From positions 1 to 6,437 of the forward strand of contig CBFGWV010000280.1 of the NCBI GenBank assembly GCA_965652545.1: DNA of 6,437 bases. Direction: 5' to 3'. How positions within the stretch are numbered: the first letter of the stretch is position 1; each line of letters opens with the position of its first letter. Source of the DNA: CBFGWV01 sp965652545. GTDB taxonomy: Bacteria > Pseudomonadota > Gammaproteobacteria > Competibacterales > Competibacteraceae. A program made the translations under genes and the position numbers. The notes beneath the pieces were generated by a model. It worked only from the letters and a program-made list of their open reading frames with translations, did no database searches and had not been told where the DNA came from. Of this stretch, positions 1-6,269 are shown piece by piece.

Positions 1-26
1 CTGTGAACACATCCGTGTGCGCTCGA

Positions 27-46
27 CGGCAGCATCCATGCTGCCG
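27..46. repeat. Short perfect inverted repeat
   Basis: CGGCAGCAT and ATGCTGCCG form a perfect 9-bp inverted repeat around a 2-base centre (CC). There is no run of T on either side in either direction, so it is not a typical intrinsic terminator. It lies in the gene-free left end (1-228), where short open stretches have no convincing start, ribosome binding site or recognisable protein. It could be a structured 3' end of a gene outside the window, a protein-binding site or part of a repeat; the sequence does not decide. Confidence 0.35.
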
Positions 47-139
47 ACGGTCTGACCCTGTCCCACCCGACACGGACGGCTCACTTCCGTGGCCGGTCCA
101 GATCGCCCTCACCGTCGTGTGGGGCAGCTCAAGTGATAT

Positions 140-171
140 GTAGGATGGGTTGAGCGTAAGCGATACCCATC
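140..171. repeat. REP-like palindromic element
   Basis: The element starts with GTAG (140-143), followed by GATGGGT (144-150), a 14-base centre containing GCGTAAGC, and ACCCATC (165-171), which is the exact reverse complement of the first arm. A GTAG tetranucleotide next to an imperfect hairpin is the layout of REP sequences mobilised by RAYT (TnpA-REP) transposases, and similar GATGGGT...ACCCATC units are, from memory, common between genes in gammaproteobacteria. It lies 58 bases past the stop codon of the symporter gene, the usual intergenic position for REPs. Only one copy is seen here, so repetition in the genome is inferred. Confidence 0.5.
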
Positions 172-228
172 ATGCCGGCCTCGAACATGGCTCAATGTTG
201 TGGACAACGTGGTGGGTAAGCGTGGTTT

Positions 229-1629
229 TTACTCCGTGGATCTGGCCCTCACCCCTGCGCCACGCCAGTGCTGCCAGCCCAGCGGCAGCAGAAAGCCCAC
301 GGTGCACAGGATCAGTCCATACAGGTTCGCGCCCAGCAACGCGGCGTATTTGCCCGTACCGATCGACCAGGCATCGGGCAGCGCACCGGCGGCCAGCAGG
401 GCGCCGATGGCCATGCCGGTCCAGAACGACAAATGGAAGCTGGCCGGCGAATACCTCACCCGACCGCCGAGCAGGAAGACCGGCGCAAGCCCCATGACCA
501 TCGTCCCGCTGATGGTGGTTGCCGCCAGGATGTCCGCCCCCATTAGCATGGGCAGGTTGCCCAGCACCGCGAACACGATCATCACGCCCATGCCGAACGC
601 ACGGGACGGGTCGACCAGTGGCTGGCCCGCCAGTTGGGGCAGGTCGTGCGCCAGGGAGCGGGACAGTGAGGCAAACGTCGAGTCCAGCGTCGAGCCGGCC
701 GAGCTCATCATGACCACGGTGACCACGAACATCGCCGCGACACCGGCGGCGTGCGCCACGGCCGCCGGGGCGTTGCCGCCGATCTCCAGCCCCTCCAGAC
801 GCGCATGCACGCCGACCAGGCTGAAGGCGAGAATGCAGACGAAACCCGCGGCGCCGGCCACCATGAAGGCTTTGAGCATGGTCTTCTCTTCGGTGATGAA
901 CCCGCGGTCGGTGAGTACCGGGTCATGGAAGGGGTAGCTGACCACCTGCAGCAGCGCGACCAGCAGCAGATCCACACCCCCGGCGAGTGCCCACCGGCCG
1001 TCGGTCAACAGCGTGGGCAGGCCGTGGGTGGGGATCACCATGAACATCACGGCGGCCAGTGCGATGACGAAAATGCCCGTTTGGATCACATCGGTGAAGA
1101 TCGAGCTGCGCAGCCCGCCTTTGAGGGAGTAGATCAGCGTGAATGCGGTGAAGACCAGCGCGGAGAGCACAAAGCCGCTGCTCCCCGGGGCACCGAAGTA
1201 GCCGCCCACGACCGCGGTGTTGCTCCAGATCTCGTTGTACAAGCGCACCAGGATGGCCGCGCTGAAGGCCAGTGCCGCCAAGCGCCCATAGCGTCCGGTG
1301 AGAAAGGCCACCAGACCGCTGGCGCCGTGCCGGGTGCGCAGCCGATAGATTGCCCAGCCGGCGAGGGGGATCGATAGCCAATAGCAGGCGTACGCCAGGC
1401 CGCCGACGATGCCGTAGGCCGCCCCGAGATTGGCCGCGTTGGTGACCGACTTGGCGAAGATCCAGCTGATGAAGATGCTCGCGCACAAGCTCCATTGCGA
1501 CGCTGCCCGCCCGGTCTCGTCGTGACCGAAGTAAAACCCTGCCGTGCTGCGGGCGGCGGGGGCGAGGGCATACATCAATACGCCGTAGAGCAGCAGAAAG
1601 CCCCAGAAGGCAAAGGCCAGGTGATCCAT
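229..1629 (-). CDS. Sodium:solute symporter (SSS/SLC5 family)
   Basis: This 466-residue inner-membrane protein is almost wholly hydrophobic and fits the SSS family (LeuT fold, substrate uptake driven by sodium). The first membrane helix starts at about residue 5. The segment YSLKGGLRSSIFTDVIQ (167-183) matches the family signature GG(L/M)...TD..Q. The stretch SSAGSTLDSTFASLSRS (309-325) matches the helix that carries the Ser/Thr ligands of the Na2 sodium site in PutP and vSGLT. Family members usually have about 11-13 helices; the length fits. The substrate cannot be read from the sequence, so a name such as proline or pantothenate permease is not justified. The start is the ATG at 1629; the ribosome binding site is weak. 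It lies 71 bases downstream of a small membrane protein gene on the same strand, probably in the same transcript. Confidence 0.9.
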   Translation of the reverse strand: MDHLAFAFWGFLLLYGVLMYALAPAARSTAGFYFGHDETGRAASQWSLCASIFISWIFAKSVTNAANLGAAYGIVGGLAYACYWLSIPLAGWAIYRLRTRHGASGLVAFLTGRYGRLAALAFSAAILVRLYNEIWSNTAVVGGYFGAPGSSGFVLSALVFTAFTLIYSLKGGLRSSIFTDVIQTGIFVIALAAVMFMVIPTHGLPTLLTDGRWALAGGVDLLLVALLQVVSYPFHDPVLTDRGFITEEKTMLKAFMVAGAAGFVCILAFSLVGVHARLEGLEIGGNAPAAVAHAAGVAAMFVVTVVMMSSAGSTLDSTFASLSRSLAHDLPQLAGQPLVDPSRAFGMGVMIVFAVLGNLPMLMGADILAATTISGTMVMGLAPVFLLGGRVRYSPASFHLSFWTGMAIGALLAAGALPDAWSIGTGKYAALLGANLYGLILCTVGFLLPLGWQHWRGAGVRARSTE

Positions 1630-1700
1630 GGATGCGCGGCTCGTGGCGGATGGCGACCGACGGGGATACGCGCCGAGGACCGGCCCGGATGCAGGCGGGC

Positions 1701-1901
1701 TTACCCCCGCGCCAGGGCAATCAGCAGGATGACGAAAACCACCACCGCCAGCAGCGGCCAGATGACGCCCGGCCAGTCCTTGGGAGCGGCGCGGCTATGT
1801 TCCATCATCTGTTTGAGCCGTCCGCCGCGGAAGAACAAAAAAAATACGCCGCCGACCAGCAGTGCGGTGAGGACGAGTTCCCAGGTTGGGGTGTCGGTCA
1901 T
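1701..1901 (-). CDS. Small two-helix membrane protein upstream of the symporter
   Basis: This predicted protein has 66 residues with two hydrophobic segments, about 8-25 (VLTALLVGGVFFLFF) and 46-63 (VIWPLLAVVVFVILLIAL). A charged loop between them contains RGGRLKQMMEHSRAAPKDWPG. The frame is open further upstream, but the ATG at 1901 is chosen because TAAGG (1910-1914) sits 8 bases before it and the extra upstream part looks non-coding (Arg/His/Cys-rich, no hydrophobic segment). I do not recognise a named family. Small two-helix proteins paired with SSS transporters are known (YjcH with ActP), but this one is shorter and does not resemble YjcH/DUF485 clearly. A role as an accessory subunit or folding partner of the downstream symporter is inference from context. 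Confidence 0.75.
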   Translation of the reverse strand: MTDTPTWELVLTALLVGGVFFLFFRGGRLKQMMEHSRAAPKDWPGVIWPLLAVVVFVILLIALARG

Positions 1902-2059
1902 GGTGTATGCCTTAGGTTCGTGGTGCCCTTGCCGGCACGGATGGTCGCCTGCGTCGCGGTGATCTGTACAGTAGGGGTTGCCCGGAAGACTCCTGGCATT
2001 GAATTTTGCCGTCGGCGGCCGCATGTCGCTCGATTGTGCCCATCGTCCATGAGTCGACT
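1902..2059. promoter_or_regulatory. Divergent intergenic region with inferred promoters
   Basis: These 158 bases separate the minus-strand membrane-protein/symporter pair from the plus-strand TraB-FrnE-Atm1 cluster, so promoters for both should lie here. TAAGG at 1910-1914 is the likely ribosome binding site of the minus-strand small gene. I could not find a convincing -35/-10 pair in either direction: TTGCCC near 1978 is a possible plus-strand -35, but no good -10 follows it. An 8-bp palindrome CTGTACAG lies at 1963-1970; it lacks the spacing of a LexA box. Confidence 0.45.
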
Positions 2060-3274
2060 ATGACCGCAGCCCTAGCCGCATCGTCCATCGAGGAGCCTAC
2101 CGTACGCCTGACGGTGAACGGGGACCCGGTCACCTTGCTGGGCACGGCCCATGTCTCCAAAGCCAGCGTGGCGGCCGTCGAGGCCGCGCTGGCCGGCGAT
2201 ACCTACGACGCGGTGGCGGTCGAGCTGTGCCGCGGCCGGCTCCAGGCCCTGACCGACCCCGATGCCGTGGCGCGGTTGGACATCGTCCAGGCCATCCGCA
2301 ATGGGCAGGCACCGATGATCGCTGCCAATCTTGCGTTGGGTGCCTACCAGCAGCGCTTGGCCGAGCAACTGGGTGTGGAGCCCGGTGCCGAGCTCAAGCT
2401 GGCCGCGCAGACGGCGCGCCGGCGCGGGTTCCGCTTGGCGCTGATCGATCGCGACATCGGTACGACGCTGCGCCGTGCCTTTCGACGCTTGCGCTGGTGG
2501 CAGCGCATGGCCTTGCCCGGCGCCTTGCTGGCCGGGGTGTTCTCGCGTGAGAAGGTGTCCGAGGATGACGTGGAACGGCTCAAGTCGGGCGACATGCTCG
2601 ATGGCGCCTTCCGTGAGCTGGCCGAGGAGCGGCCGGAACTGGCCGAGGTGCTCATCGACGAGCGCGACCGCTACATGGCCGCCAGCATCCGCCAGGCGGT
2701 GCAGGCCAACCCGGGCAAACGCTGGCTGGCGGTGGTCGGTGCCGGCCACCTGGCGGGGATGCAGCGCTACCTGAGCGAGACGCCGGCACAGCCGCCGGAT
2801 GCCGAGATCGCGGCGCTCAAGACGGTCCCGCCCGGCGTCAAGGTCGGGCGCTGGATTCCATGGATCATCGTTGCCGTGGTGCTTGCCGGCTTCGCCTGGG
2901 GGTTCTCCCGCAGCAGCGACCTGGGCTGGCAACTGGTGCTCGACTGGGTGTTGATCAACGGCGGCCTGGCGGCGTTGGGCGCGGCGCTGGCCATGGGGCA
3001 CCCGCTGACGATTCTCACCGGCTTCGTCGCCGCACCGTTGACCTCGCTCAACCCGGCCGTGGGTGCGGGTATGGTCACGGGTTTCGTCGAGGCTTTGTTG
3101 CGCCGCCCCAGTGTCGGCGATCTGCACCGCCTGCGCCAGGACACAGCGCGCTTGTCCGGGTGGTGGCGCAATCGGCTGACCCGCGTGCTGTTGGTGTTCG
3201 TGTTTAGCACGATAGGCTCGGCCGTGGGGACGTATGTCGCGGGTTTTCGCATCTTTGGCCGGTTGGTGGCCTGA
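2060..3274 (+). CDS. TraB-domain (TraB/PrgY/GumN superfamily) membrane protein
   Basis: The 404-residue protein has an N-terminal TraB domain (about residues 15-240) and a hydrophobic C-terminal part. The conserved features of the TraB/TIKI fold are present: GTAHVS (28-33), the acid-arginine stretch VELCRGR (54-60), the DRD at 130-132 and a second GxxH in VVGAGH (225-230). In TIKI relatives, such GxxH and Glu residues bind metal in a protease; activity of bacterial TraB/PrgY proteins is largely inferred. Hydrophobic segments at about 266-283, 292-312, 315-347 and 376-397 should anchor it in the inner membrane. This matches the PrgY/TraB 'pheromone shutdown' subfamily rather than secreted GumN proteins, which lack this membrane part. 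The ATG at 2060 is preferred; an in-frame TTG (2006) and GTG (2036) are possible alternative starts, and none has a strong ribosome binding site. The stop codon is 3 bases before the next gene. Confidence 0.88.
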   Translation: MTAALAASSIEEPTVRLTVNGDPVTLLGTAHVSKASVAAVEAALAGDTYDAVAVELCRGRLQALTDPDAVARLDIVQAIRNGQAPMIAANLALGAYQQRLAEQLGVEPGAELKLAAQTARRRGFRLALIDRDIGTTLRRAFRRLRWWQRMALPGALLAGVFSREKVSEDDVERLKSGDMLDGAFRELAEERPELAEVLIDERDRYMAASIRQAVQANPGKRWLAVVGAGHLAGMQRYLSETPAQPPDAEIAALKTVPPGVKVGRWIPWIIVAVVLAGFAWGFSRSSDLGWQLVLDWVLINGGLAALGAALAMGHPLTILTGFVAAPLTSLNPAVGAGMVTGFVEALLRRPSVGDLHRLRQDTARLSGWWRNRLTRVLLVFVFSTIGSAVGTYVAGFRIFGRLVA

Positions 3275-3277
3275 ACC

Positions 3278-3922
3278 ATGACCACGCCCATCGACATCAC
3301 CGTCTGGTCCGACCCCGTGTGTCCCTGGTGCTGGATCGGTGAGCGGCAACTGGCGTTGGCACTGGCCCGGCCTGGTGTACCGGCCGACCGTGTGCGCATC
3401 ACCTGGCGGCCGTTTCAACTGAACCCGGGTCTGCCGCACGGTGGGATCGCCCGCAAGGACTACCTCCAGGCGAAGTTCGGCGACTCGGCACCATCGTTTT
3501 ATGAGCGGATCGCCGAAGTCGCGCGTGGGCTTGGGCTTGATGTGCGGTTCGAACGCATCGCCGTCCAGCCCAACACCGCCGATGCGCATCGTCTGATCCA
3601 GCATGTCCAGGCGGTGGCGCCGGCGGCGACGGACGCGCTGGTGCAGGCTTTGTTCCGGGCGTTCTTCGTCGAAGGACGGAATATCGGCGATCACACGGTG
3701 CTCGCCGATTGCGCCTCCACCGCGGGTGTCGAGTTGCCGGATGTGGCGAGCTGGCTGGCCGGCGACGCGGGGCGGGCCGCCGTCGCCGATGCACAGGCCG
3801 AGGCCGCGCGCCTGGGCATCCACGGTGTGCCCCAGTTCATTGTCGCCGGCCGATTGATGCCCCCCGGCGCCGTCTCGGCGGACAGCTTGGCCACGGCCGT
3901 AACGATGGCGGGGCGGGCATGA
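3278..3922 (+). CDS. DsbA family thiol oxidoreductase, FrnE-like
   Basis: The protein has 214 residues, typical for the FrnE/DsbA-like group (thioredoxin fold with a helical insert). The strand ITVWSDPVCPWC (7-18) carries the CPWC redox motif (Cys15, Cys18), as in FrnE and in polyketide-type isomerase relatives. The GVPQF at 183-187 supplies the cis-proline (Pro185) that faces the active site. WRPFQLNP (43-50) is another conserved part of this group. There is no signal peptide, so it acts in the cytosol, unlike periplasmic DsbA. A third cysteine, Cys145, may matter because Deinococcus FrnE uses a second redox cysteine motif, but no second CXXC is present. Its start lies 3 bases after the TraB gene and its end 25 bases before the exporter gene, so co-transcription and probably translational coupling are likely. 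A role in thiol/disulfide or glutathione-linked stress is inferred; the substrate is unknown. Confidence 0.9.
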   Translation: MTTPIDITVWSDPVCPWCWIGERQLALALARPGVPADRVRITWRPFQLNPGLPHGGIARKDYLQAKFGDSAPSFYERIAEVARGLGLDVRFERIAVQPNTADAHRLIQHVQAVAPAATDALVQALFRAFFVEGRNIGDHTVLADCASTAGVELPDVASWLAGDAGRAAVADAQAEAARLGIHGVPQFIVAGRLMPPGAVSADSLATAVTMAGRA

Positions 3923-3951
3923 ACGTGCACCGGTCGGTGACGGCCCGATGA
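3919..3951 (+). other. Possible 10-codon coupling mini-ORF
   Basis: An ATG at 3919 overlaps the stop codon of the DsbA-like gene (ATGA, 3919-3922). The frame MNVHRSVTAR then ends with a TGA at 3949-3951, overlapping the ATG of the exporter gene (ATGA, 3948-3951). GGCGGGGCGGG lies just upstream of the first ATG and may serve as a ribosome binding site, whereas the exporter start has only a poor one. Ribosomes ending on the first gene could therefore restart twice and reach the exporter. This is inferred from layout; such a short frame can arise by chance. Confidence 0.25.
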
Positions 3952-5780
3952 AGCGCAGCGTACGGCCCGACCTGCCGCGTGGCCAGCGCGAGGACTTTCG
4001 CAACCTGCGCAAGTTGATGCCTTACCTGATGGAGTTTCGCGGCCGCGTGCTGCTTGCTTTGGGCGCGCTGCTCGCGGCCAAGCTCGCGGGTATCGGCGTA
4101 CCGTTGATTCTCAAGGGCATCGTCGATGCCCTGGATGAGCCCGAAACGGCAATGGTGGCGCTGCCGGTGGGGTTGCTTCTGGCCTATGGTGTGCTGCGCC
4201 TGGCCAACACAGTCTTCAGCGAGCTGCGCGATATGTTGTTCGCGCGCGTGCGCTACCGTGCGATGCGCCGCCTGACCACGCGTACGTTGGCGCATTTGCA
4301 CAACCTGTCGCTGCGCTTTCACCTGGAGCGCAAGACCGGTGCGATCTCGCGTGATCTGGAGCGCGGTGCGCGCAGCCTGTCCACGCTGCTCAACTACCTG
4401 ACGTTCAGCGTTCTGCCGCTGGTGCTGGAACTGCTCCTGGTGATCGGCATTCTGCTGGCCAGTTATGCGTGGTGGTTCGCGGCCATCATGCTCGGCGCGG
4501 TGATCGTGTACGTGGCCTTCACGCTTGCGGTCTCCGGCTGGCGGTTGGAGGTGCGTCACACCATGAACCGGCTGGAATCCCAGGCCAATACCGAGGCCAT
4601 CGACGGGTTGGTGAACTACGAAACCGTCAAGTACTTCGGCAACGAACGCTTCGAGGTCGAGCGCTGTGACCGTACGCTGGCTGAGTGGGAGCGCGCCTCG
4701 GTACTGAGCCAGGGTTCCATGTCTGCTCTGAACGCCGGGCAGGGGGCGATCATTGCCGTCACCATGGCGGCGCTGATGGCCCTGGCCGCCGGCCAGGTCG
4801 CGGCCGGTGCGATGACATTGGGCGACCTGGTGCTGGTCAACGCCTTTCTACTGCAGTTGTTCATTCCGTTGAATTTCCTCGGTGTGGTCTATCGCCAGAC
4901 ACGCTACGCGTTGGCCGACATGGACAATCTGGTTCGGTTGCTGGAGGAGGTGCCGGAGGTCAGCGATGCGCCGCATGCGACAGCGTTGCCGCCGGGGCCG
5001 GGGCGGGTGCATTTCGACAACGTGCACTTCGCCTACACCCCCGATCGGCCCATCCTGCACGGCGTGGATGTCATCATCGAACCGGGCCGCAAACTGGCCG
5101 TCGTCGGCGCCAGCGGGGCGGGTAAATCCACCTTGGCGCGGCTGTTGTTCCGCTTCTATGACGTGCAGCAGGGCGCGGTGCGTATCGACGGACACGACGT
5201 GCGTGACTGCACGTTGGACAGCGTCCACAGTGCGATCGGTATCGTTCCGCAGGATACGGTGCTGTTCAACGAAAGCCTGTACTTCAATCTCAGCTATGCC
5301 CGGCCCGATGCGCCGCGTGCGGAGGTCGAGGCCGCGGCGCGCATGGCGCAGCTCGGCCCGTTCATCGACAGCCTGCCGCAGGGTTACGACACCCTGGTGG
5401 GCGAGCGCGGTCTGAAGCTCTCGGGTGGTGAAAAGCAACGGGTCGCCATCGCGCGGGCCATCCTCAAGCGCCCGCGTATCCTGATCTTCGACGAGGCGAC
5501 CAGCGCGCTGGACAGCCATTCCGAGCAGGCGATCCTGCTCGCGCTACGCGAGGCCGCCGCCAACCACACCACGCTGGTGATCGCGCACCGGCTGTCCACG
5601 GTGGTGGACGCGGATACCATCATCGTCCTGGAGCACGGACGTGTCGTTGAACAGGGTGACCACGCGAGCTTGTTGGCCATGCAGGGGCGGTACGCCAGGC
5701 TATGGACGTTGCAACAGCAACGGCAGGCCGATGAACCCGGGAGACTCCTTGACGAGTCTCCCGGCCTGGCGCGCGTCTAG
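3948..5780 (+). CDS. Atm1/HMT1-type ABC half-transporter (exporter)
   Basis: The 610-residue protein fuses a six-helix membrane domain (about 33-325) to an ATPase domain (about 352-590); two copies should form the exporter. The ATPase parts are intact: Walker A GASGAGKST (387-395), Q-loop Gln435, signature LSGGEKQ (491-497), Walker B ILIFDE (511-516) with Glu516, and His547. NYETVKYFGNE (223-233) is the hallmark of the Atm1/ABCB7/HMT1 group. The pattern FTLAVSGWRLEVRHTMN (191-207) with Arg199 and Arg203, and LNAGQ (261-265), correspond by memory of the bacterial Atm1 structure to the glutathione-binding cavity. The length equals that of bacterial Atm1 (about 600). Likely substrates are glutathione conjugates of metals or persulfide, exported from the cytosol; this is inference from the family. 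It is the last gene of the TraB-FrnE-Atm1 cluster. Its C-terminal tail contains a strong hairpin and its TAG stop overlaps the stop of the opposing gene. Confidence 0.94.
   Translation: MKRSVRPDLPRGQREDFRNLRKLMPYLMEFRGRVLLALGALLAAKLAGIGVPLILKGIVDALDEPETAMVALPVGLLLAYGVLRLANTVFSELRDMLFARVRYRAMRRLTTRTLAHLHNLSLRFHLERKTGAISRDLERGARSLSTLLNYLTFSVLPLVLELLLVIGILLASYAWWFAAIMLGAVIVYVAFTLAVSGWRLEVRHTMNRLESQANTEAIDGLVNYETVKYFGNERFEVERCDRTLAEWERASVLSQGSMSALNAGQGAIIAVTMAALMALAAGQVAAGAMTLGDLVLVNAFLLQLFIPLNFLGVVYRQTRYALADMDNLVRLLEEVPEVSDAPHATALPPGPGRVHFDNVHFAYTPDRPILHGVDVIIEPGRKLAVVGASGAGKSTLARLLFRFYDVQQGAVRIDGHDVRDCTLDSVHSAIGIVPQDTVLFNESLYFNLSYARPDAPRAEVEAAARMAQLGPFIDSLPQGYDTLVGERGLKLSGGEKQRVAIARAILKRPRILIFDEATSALDSHSEQAILLALREAAANHTTLVIAHRLSTVVDADTIIVLEHGRVVEQGDHASLLAMQGRYARLWTLQQQRQADEPGRLLDESPGLARV
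5737..5764. terminator. GC-rich hairpin between convergent genes
   Basis: CCGGGAGACTC (5737-5747) and GAGTCTCCCGG (5754-5764) form a perfect 11-bp inverted repeat around a 6-base loop. It lies inside the last codons of the exporter (encoding PGRLLDESPG) and 12 bases past the stop codon of the opposing Roadblock gene. For the minus-strand transcript it is in the position of a terminator or 3'-end-protecting hairpin. No T run follows in either direction, so it does not meet the usual intrinsic-terminator pattern; it may act with Rho or as a processing barrier. Confidence 0.45.
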
Positions 5781-6136
5781 ACCGATAGCGCGGCCTCGAC
5801 CTCGGCCGTTTTGCGCCTCGCCATGGCGAGGTTCGATTTCGCCTTATCCAGTACGACGTACAGAAAAAGGCCTGGGGAGGCCTTGGCCGGACGAATGATG
5901 TGATACTGCTTCGACAGGGTGATGAGGATATCTTCGATATCCTTGCCCAGCCCTAAGGCCTCCATGGTGCGCAGCTTGGCGCGCACGACTTCCGTGTTGC
6001 CGGCGGCGGCAGCCTCCATGTCGAGTCCTTGGCCGGCGGACCCGAGCATCATGCCGCTCTCCGAGTCTACGACGGCACAGCACATAGCACCATCGACTGA
6101 CATTATCGCTTCGAGAGATGCAGTTACATTAGACAT
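5777..6136 (-). CDS. Roadblock/LC7 (MglB-like fold) domain protein
   Basis: This 119-residue, single-domain cytosolic protein fits the Roadblock/LC7 fold: a helix (1-13), the strand pair GAMCCAVVDSESGMMLGSAG (16-35), a long helix AAAAGNTEVVRAKLRTMEAL (42-61), the strands IEDILITLSKQYHIIRP (67-83) and GLFLYVVLDKAKSNLAMARR (89-108), and a final helix. In bacteria such proteins (for example MglB) often dimerise and regulate small Ras-like GTPases or act in signalling complexes. No GTPase gene is visible in this window, so the partner and function are unknown. The ATG at 6136 is supported by AAGGA 6 bases upstream. The gene faces the exporter and the two TAG stop codons overlap in the palindrome CTAG (5777-5780). 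The identification rests on pattern memory of a conserved uncharacterised proteobacterial family and is fairly secure. Confidence 0.85.
   Translation of the reverse strand: MSNVTASLEAIMSVDGAMCCAVVDSESGMMLGSAGQGLDMEAAAAGNTEVVRAKLRTMEALGLGKDIEDILITLSKQYHIIRPAKASPGLFLYVVLDKAKSNLAMARRKTAEVEAALSV
5816..5831. repeat. 16-bp perfect palindrome in the Roadblock gene
   Basis: CCTCGCCATGGCGAGG is a perfect 16-bp palindrome in the codons near the C-terminus of the Roadblock protein (encoding LAMARR in the minus strand). With no spacer it would make only a tight hairpin in RNA. It may simply come from the local codons of a GC-rich gene. Confidence 0.4.
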
Positions 6137-6142
6137 TGTTCA

Positions 6143-6147
6143 TCCTT
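6143..6147 (-). promoter_or_regulatory. Ribosome binding site of the Roadblock gene
   Basis: On the minus strand this reads AAGGA, followed by a 6-base spacer to the ATG at 6136. It is the best ribosome binding site in the window and fixes the start of the Roadblock protein. Confidence 0.75.
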
Positions 6148-6197
6148 TTTATTGCGTGCCCTATTGAGTATCCAGGGTGGATGTGCATGCCCCGGAC

Positions 6198-6242
6198 GAG
6201 TCTATCACCCGGATTAATTTCGGGTAAATAGTGAAGAGACTC
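6198..6242. promoter_or_regulatory. Bulged inverted repeat upstream of the Roadblock gene
   Basis: The outer arms GAGTCT (6198-6203) and AGACTC (6237-6242) pair, and next to them TCAC (6205-6208) pairs with GTGA (6231-6234). Alternatively, the inner ACCCG (6207-6211) pairs with CGGGT (6221-6225) around an ATTAAT-containing centre, giving a near-perfect 19-bp operator-like palindrome (6207-6225). It lies about 60-105 bases upstream of the Roadblock start, a place for an operator or a structured leader. No regulator is identified. Confidence 0.4.
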
Positions 6243-6269
6243 CTTGCCAAGCCGTATCTCTGGCTGTGT

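Noticed and set aside
3..11. GTGAACACA at the left edge and its reverse complement at 6264-6272 as terminal inverted repeats of a mobile element
   Set aside because: A 9-base match is expected by chance in this length, no transposase is present and the genes between look like ordinary chromosomal genes.
200..1377. Plus-strand open frames antisense to the symporter (200-937 and 751-1377)
   Set aside because: They oppose a gene with clear SSS signatures and encode low-complexity sequence without recognisable features.
1963..1970. CTGTACAG as a possible LexA (SOS) box
   Set aside because: A LexA box needs CTG and CAG separated by about ten bases; here the palindrome has no such spacer.
2072..4012. 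646-codon open frame on the minus strand antisense to the TraB and DsbA-like genes
   Set aside because: Its translation is rich in Arg, His, Gln and Gly with no domain or hydrophobic pattern, while the plus strand carries clear conserved motifs. Long antisense frames are common in GC-rich genes.
4848..5519. 223-codon minus-strand frame antisense to the exporter ATPase domain
   Set aside because: It mirrors highly conserved Walker A and signature regions of the plus-strand gene and has no features of its own.
6231..6265. Possible sigma-54 or sigma-70 promoter for the Roadblock gene, with TTGGCA on the minus strand
   Set aside because: TTGGCA resembles a -35 or -24 element, but there is no TTGC at the -12 distance and no good -10 hexamer 16-18 bases downstream.
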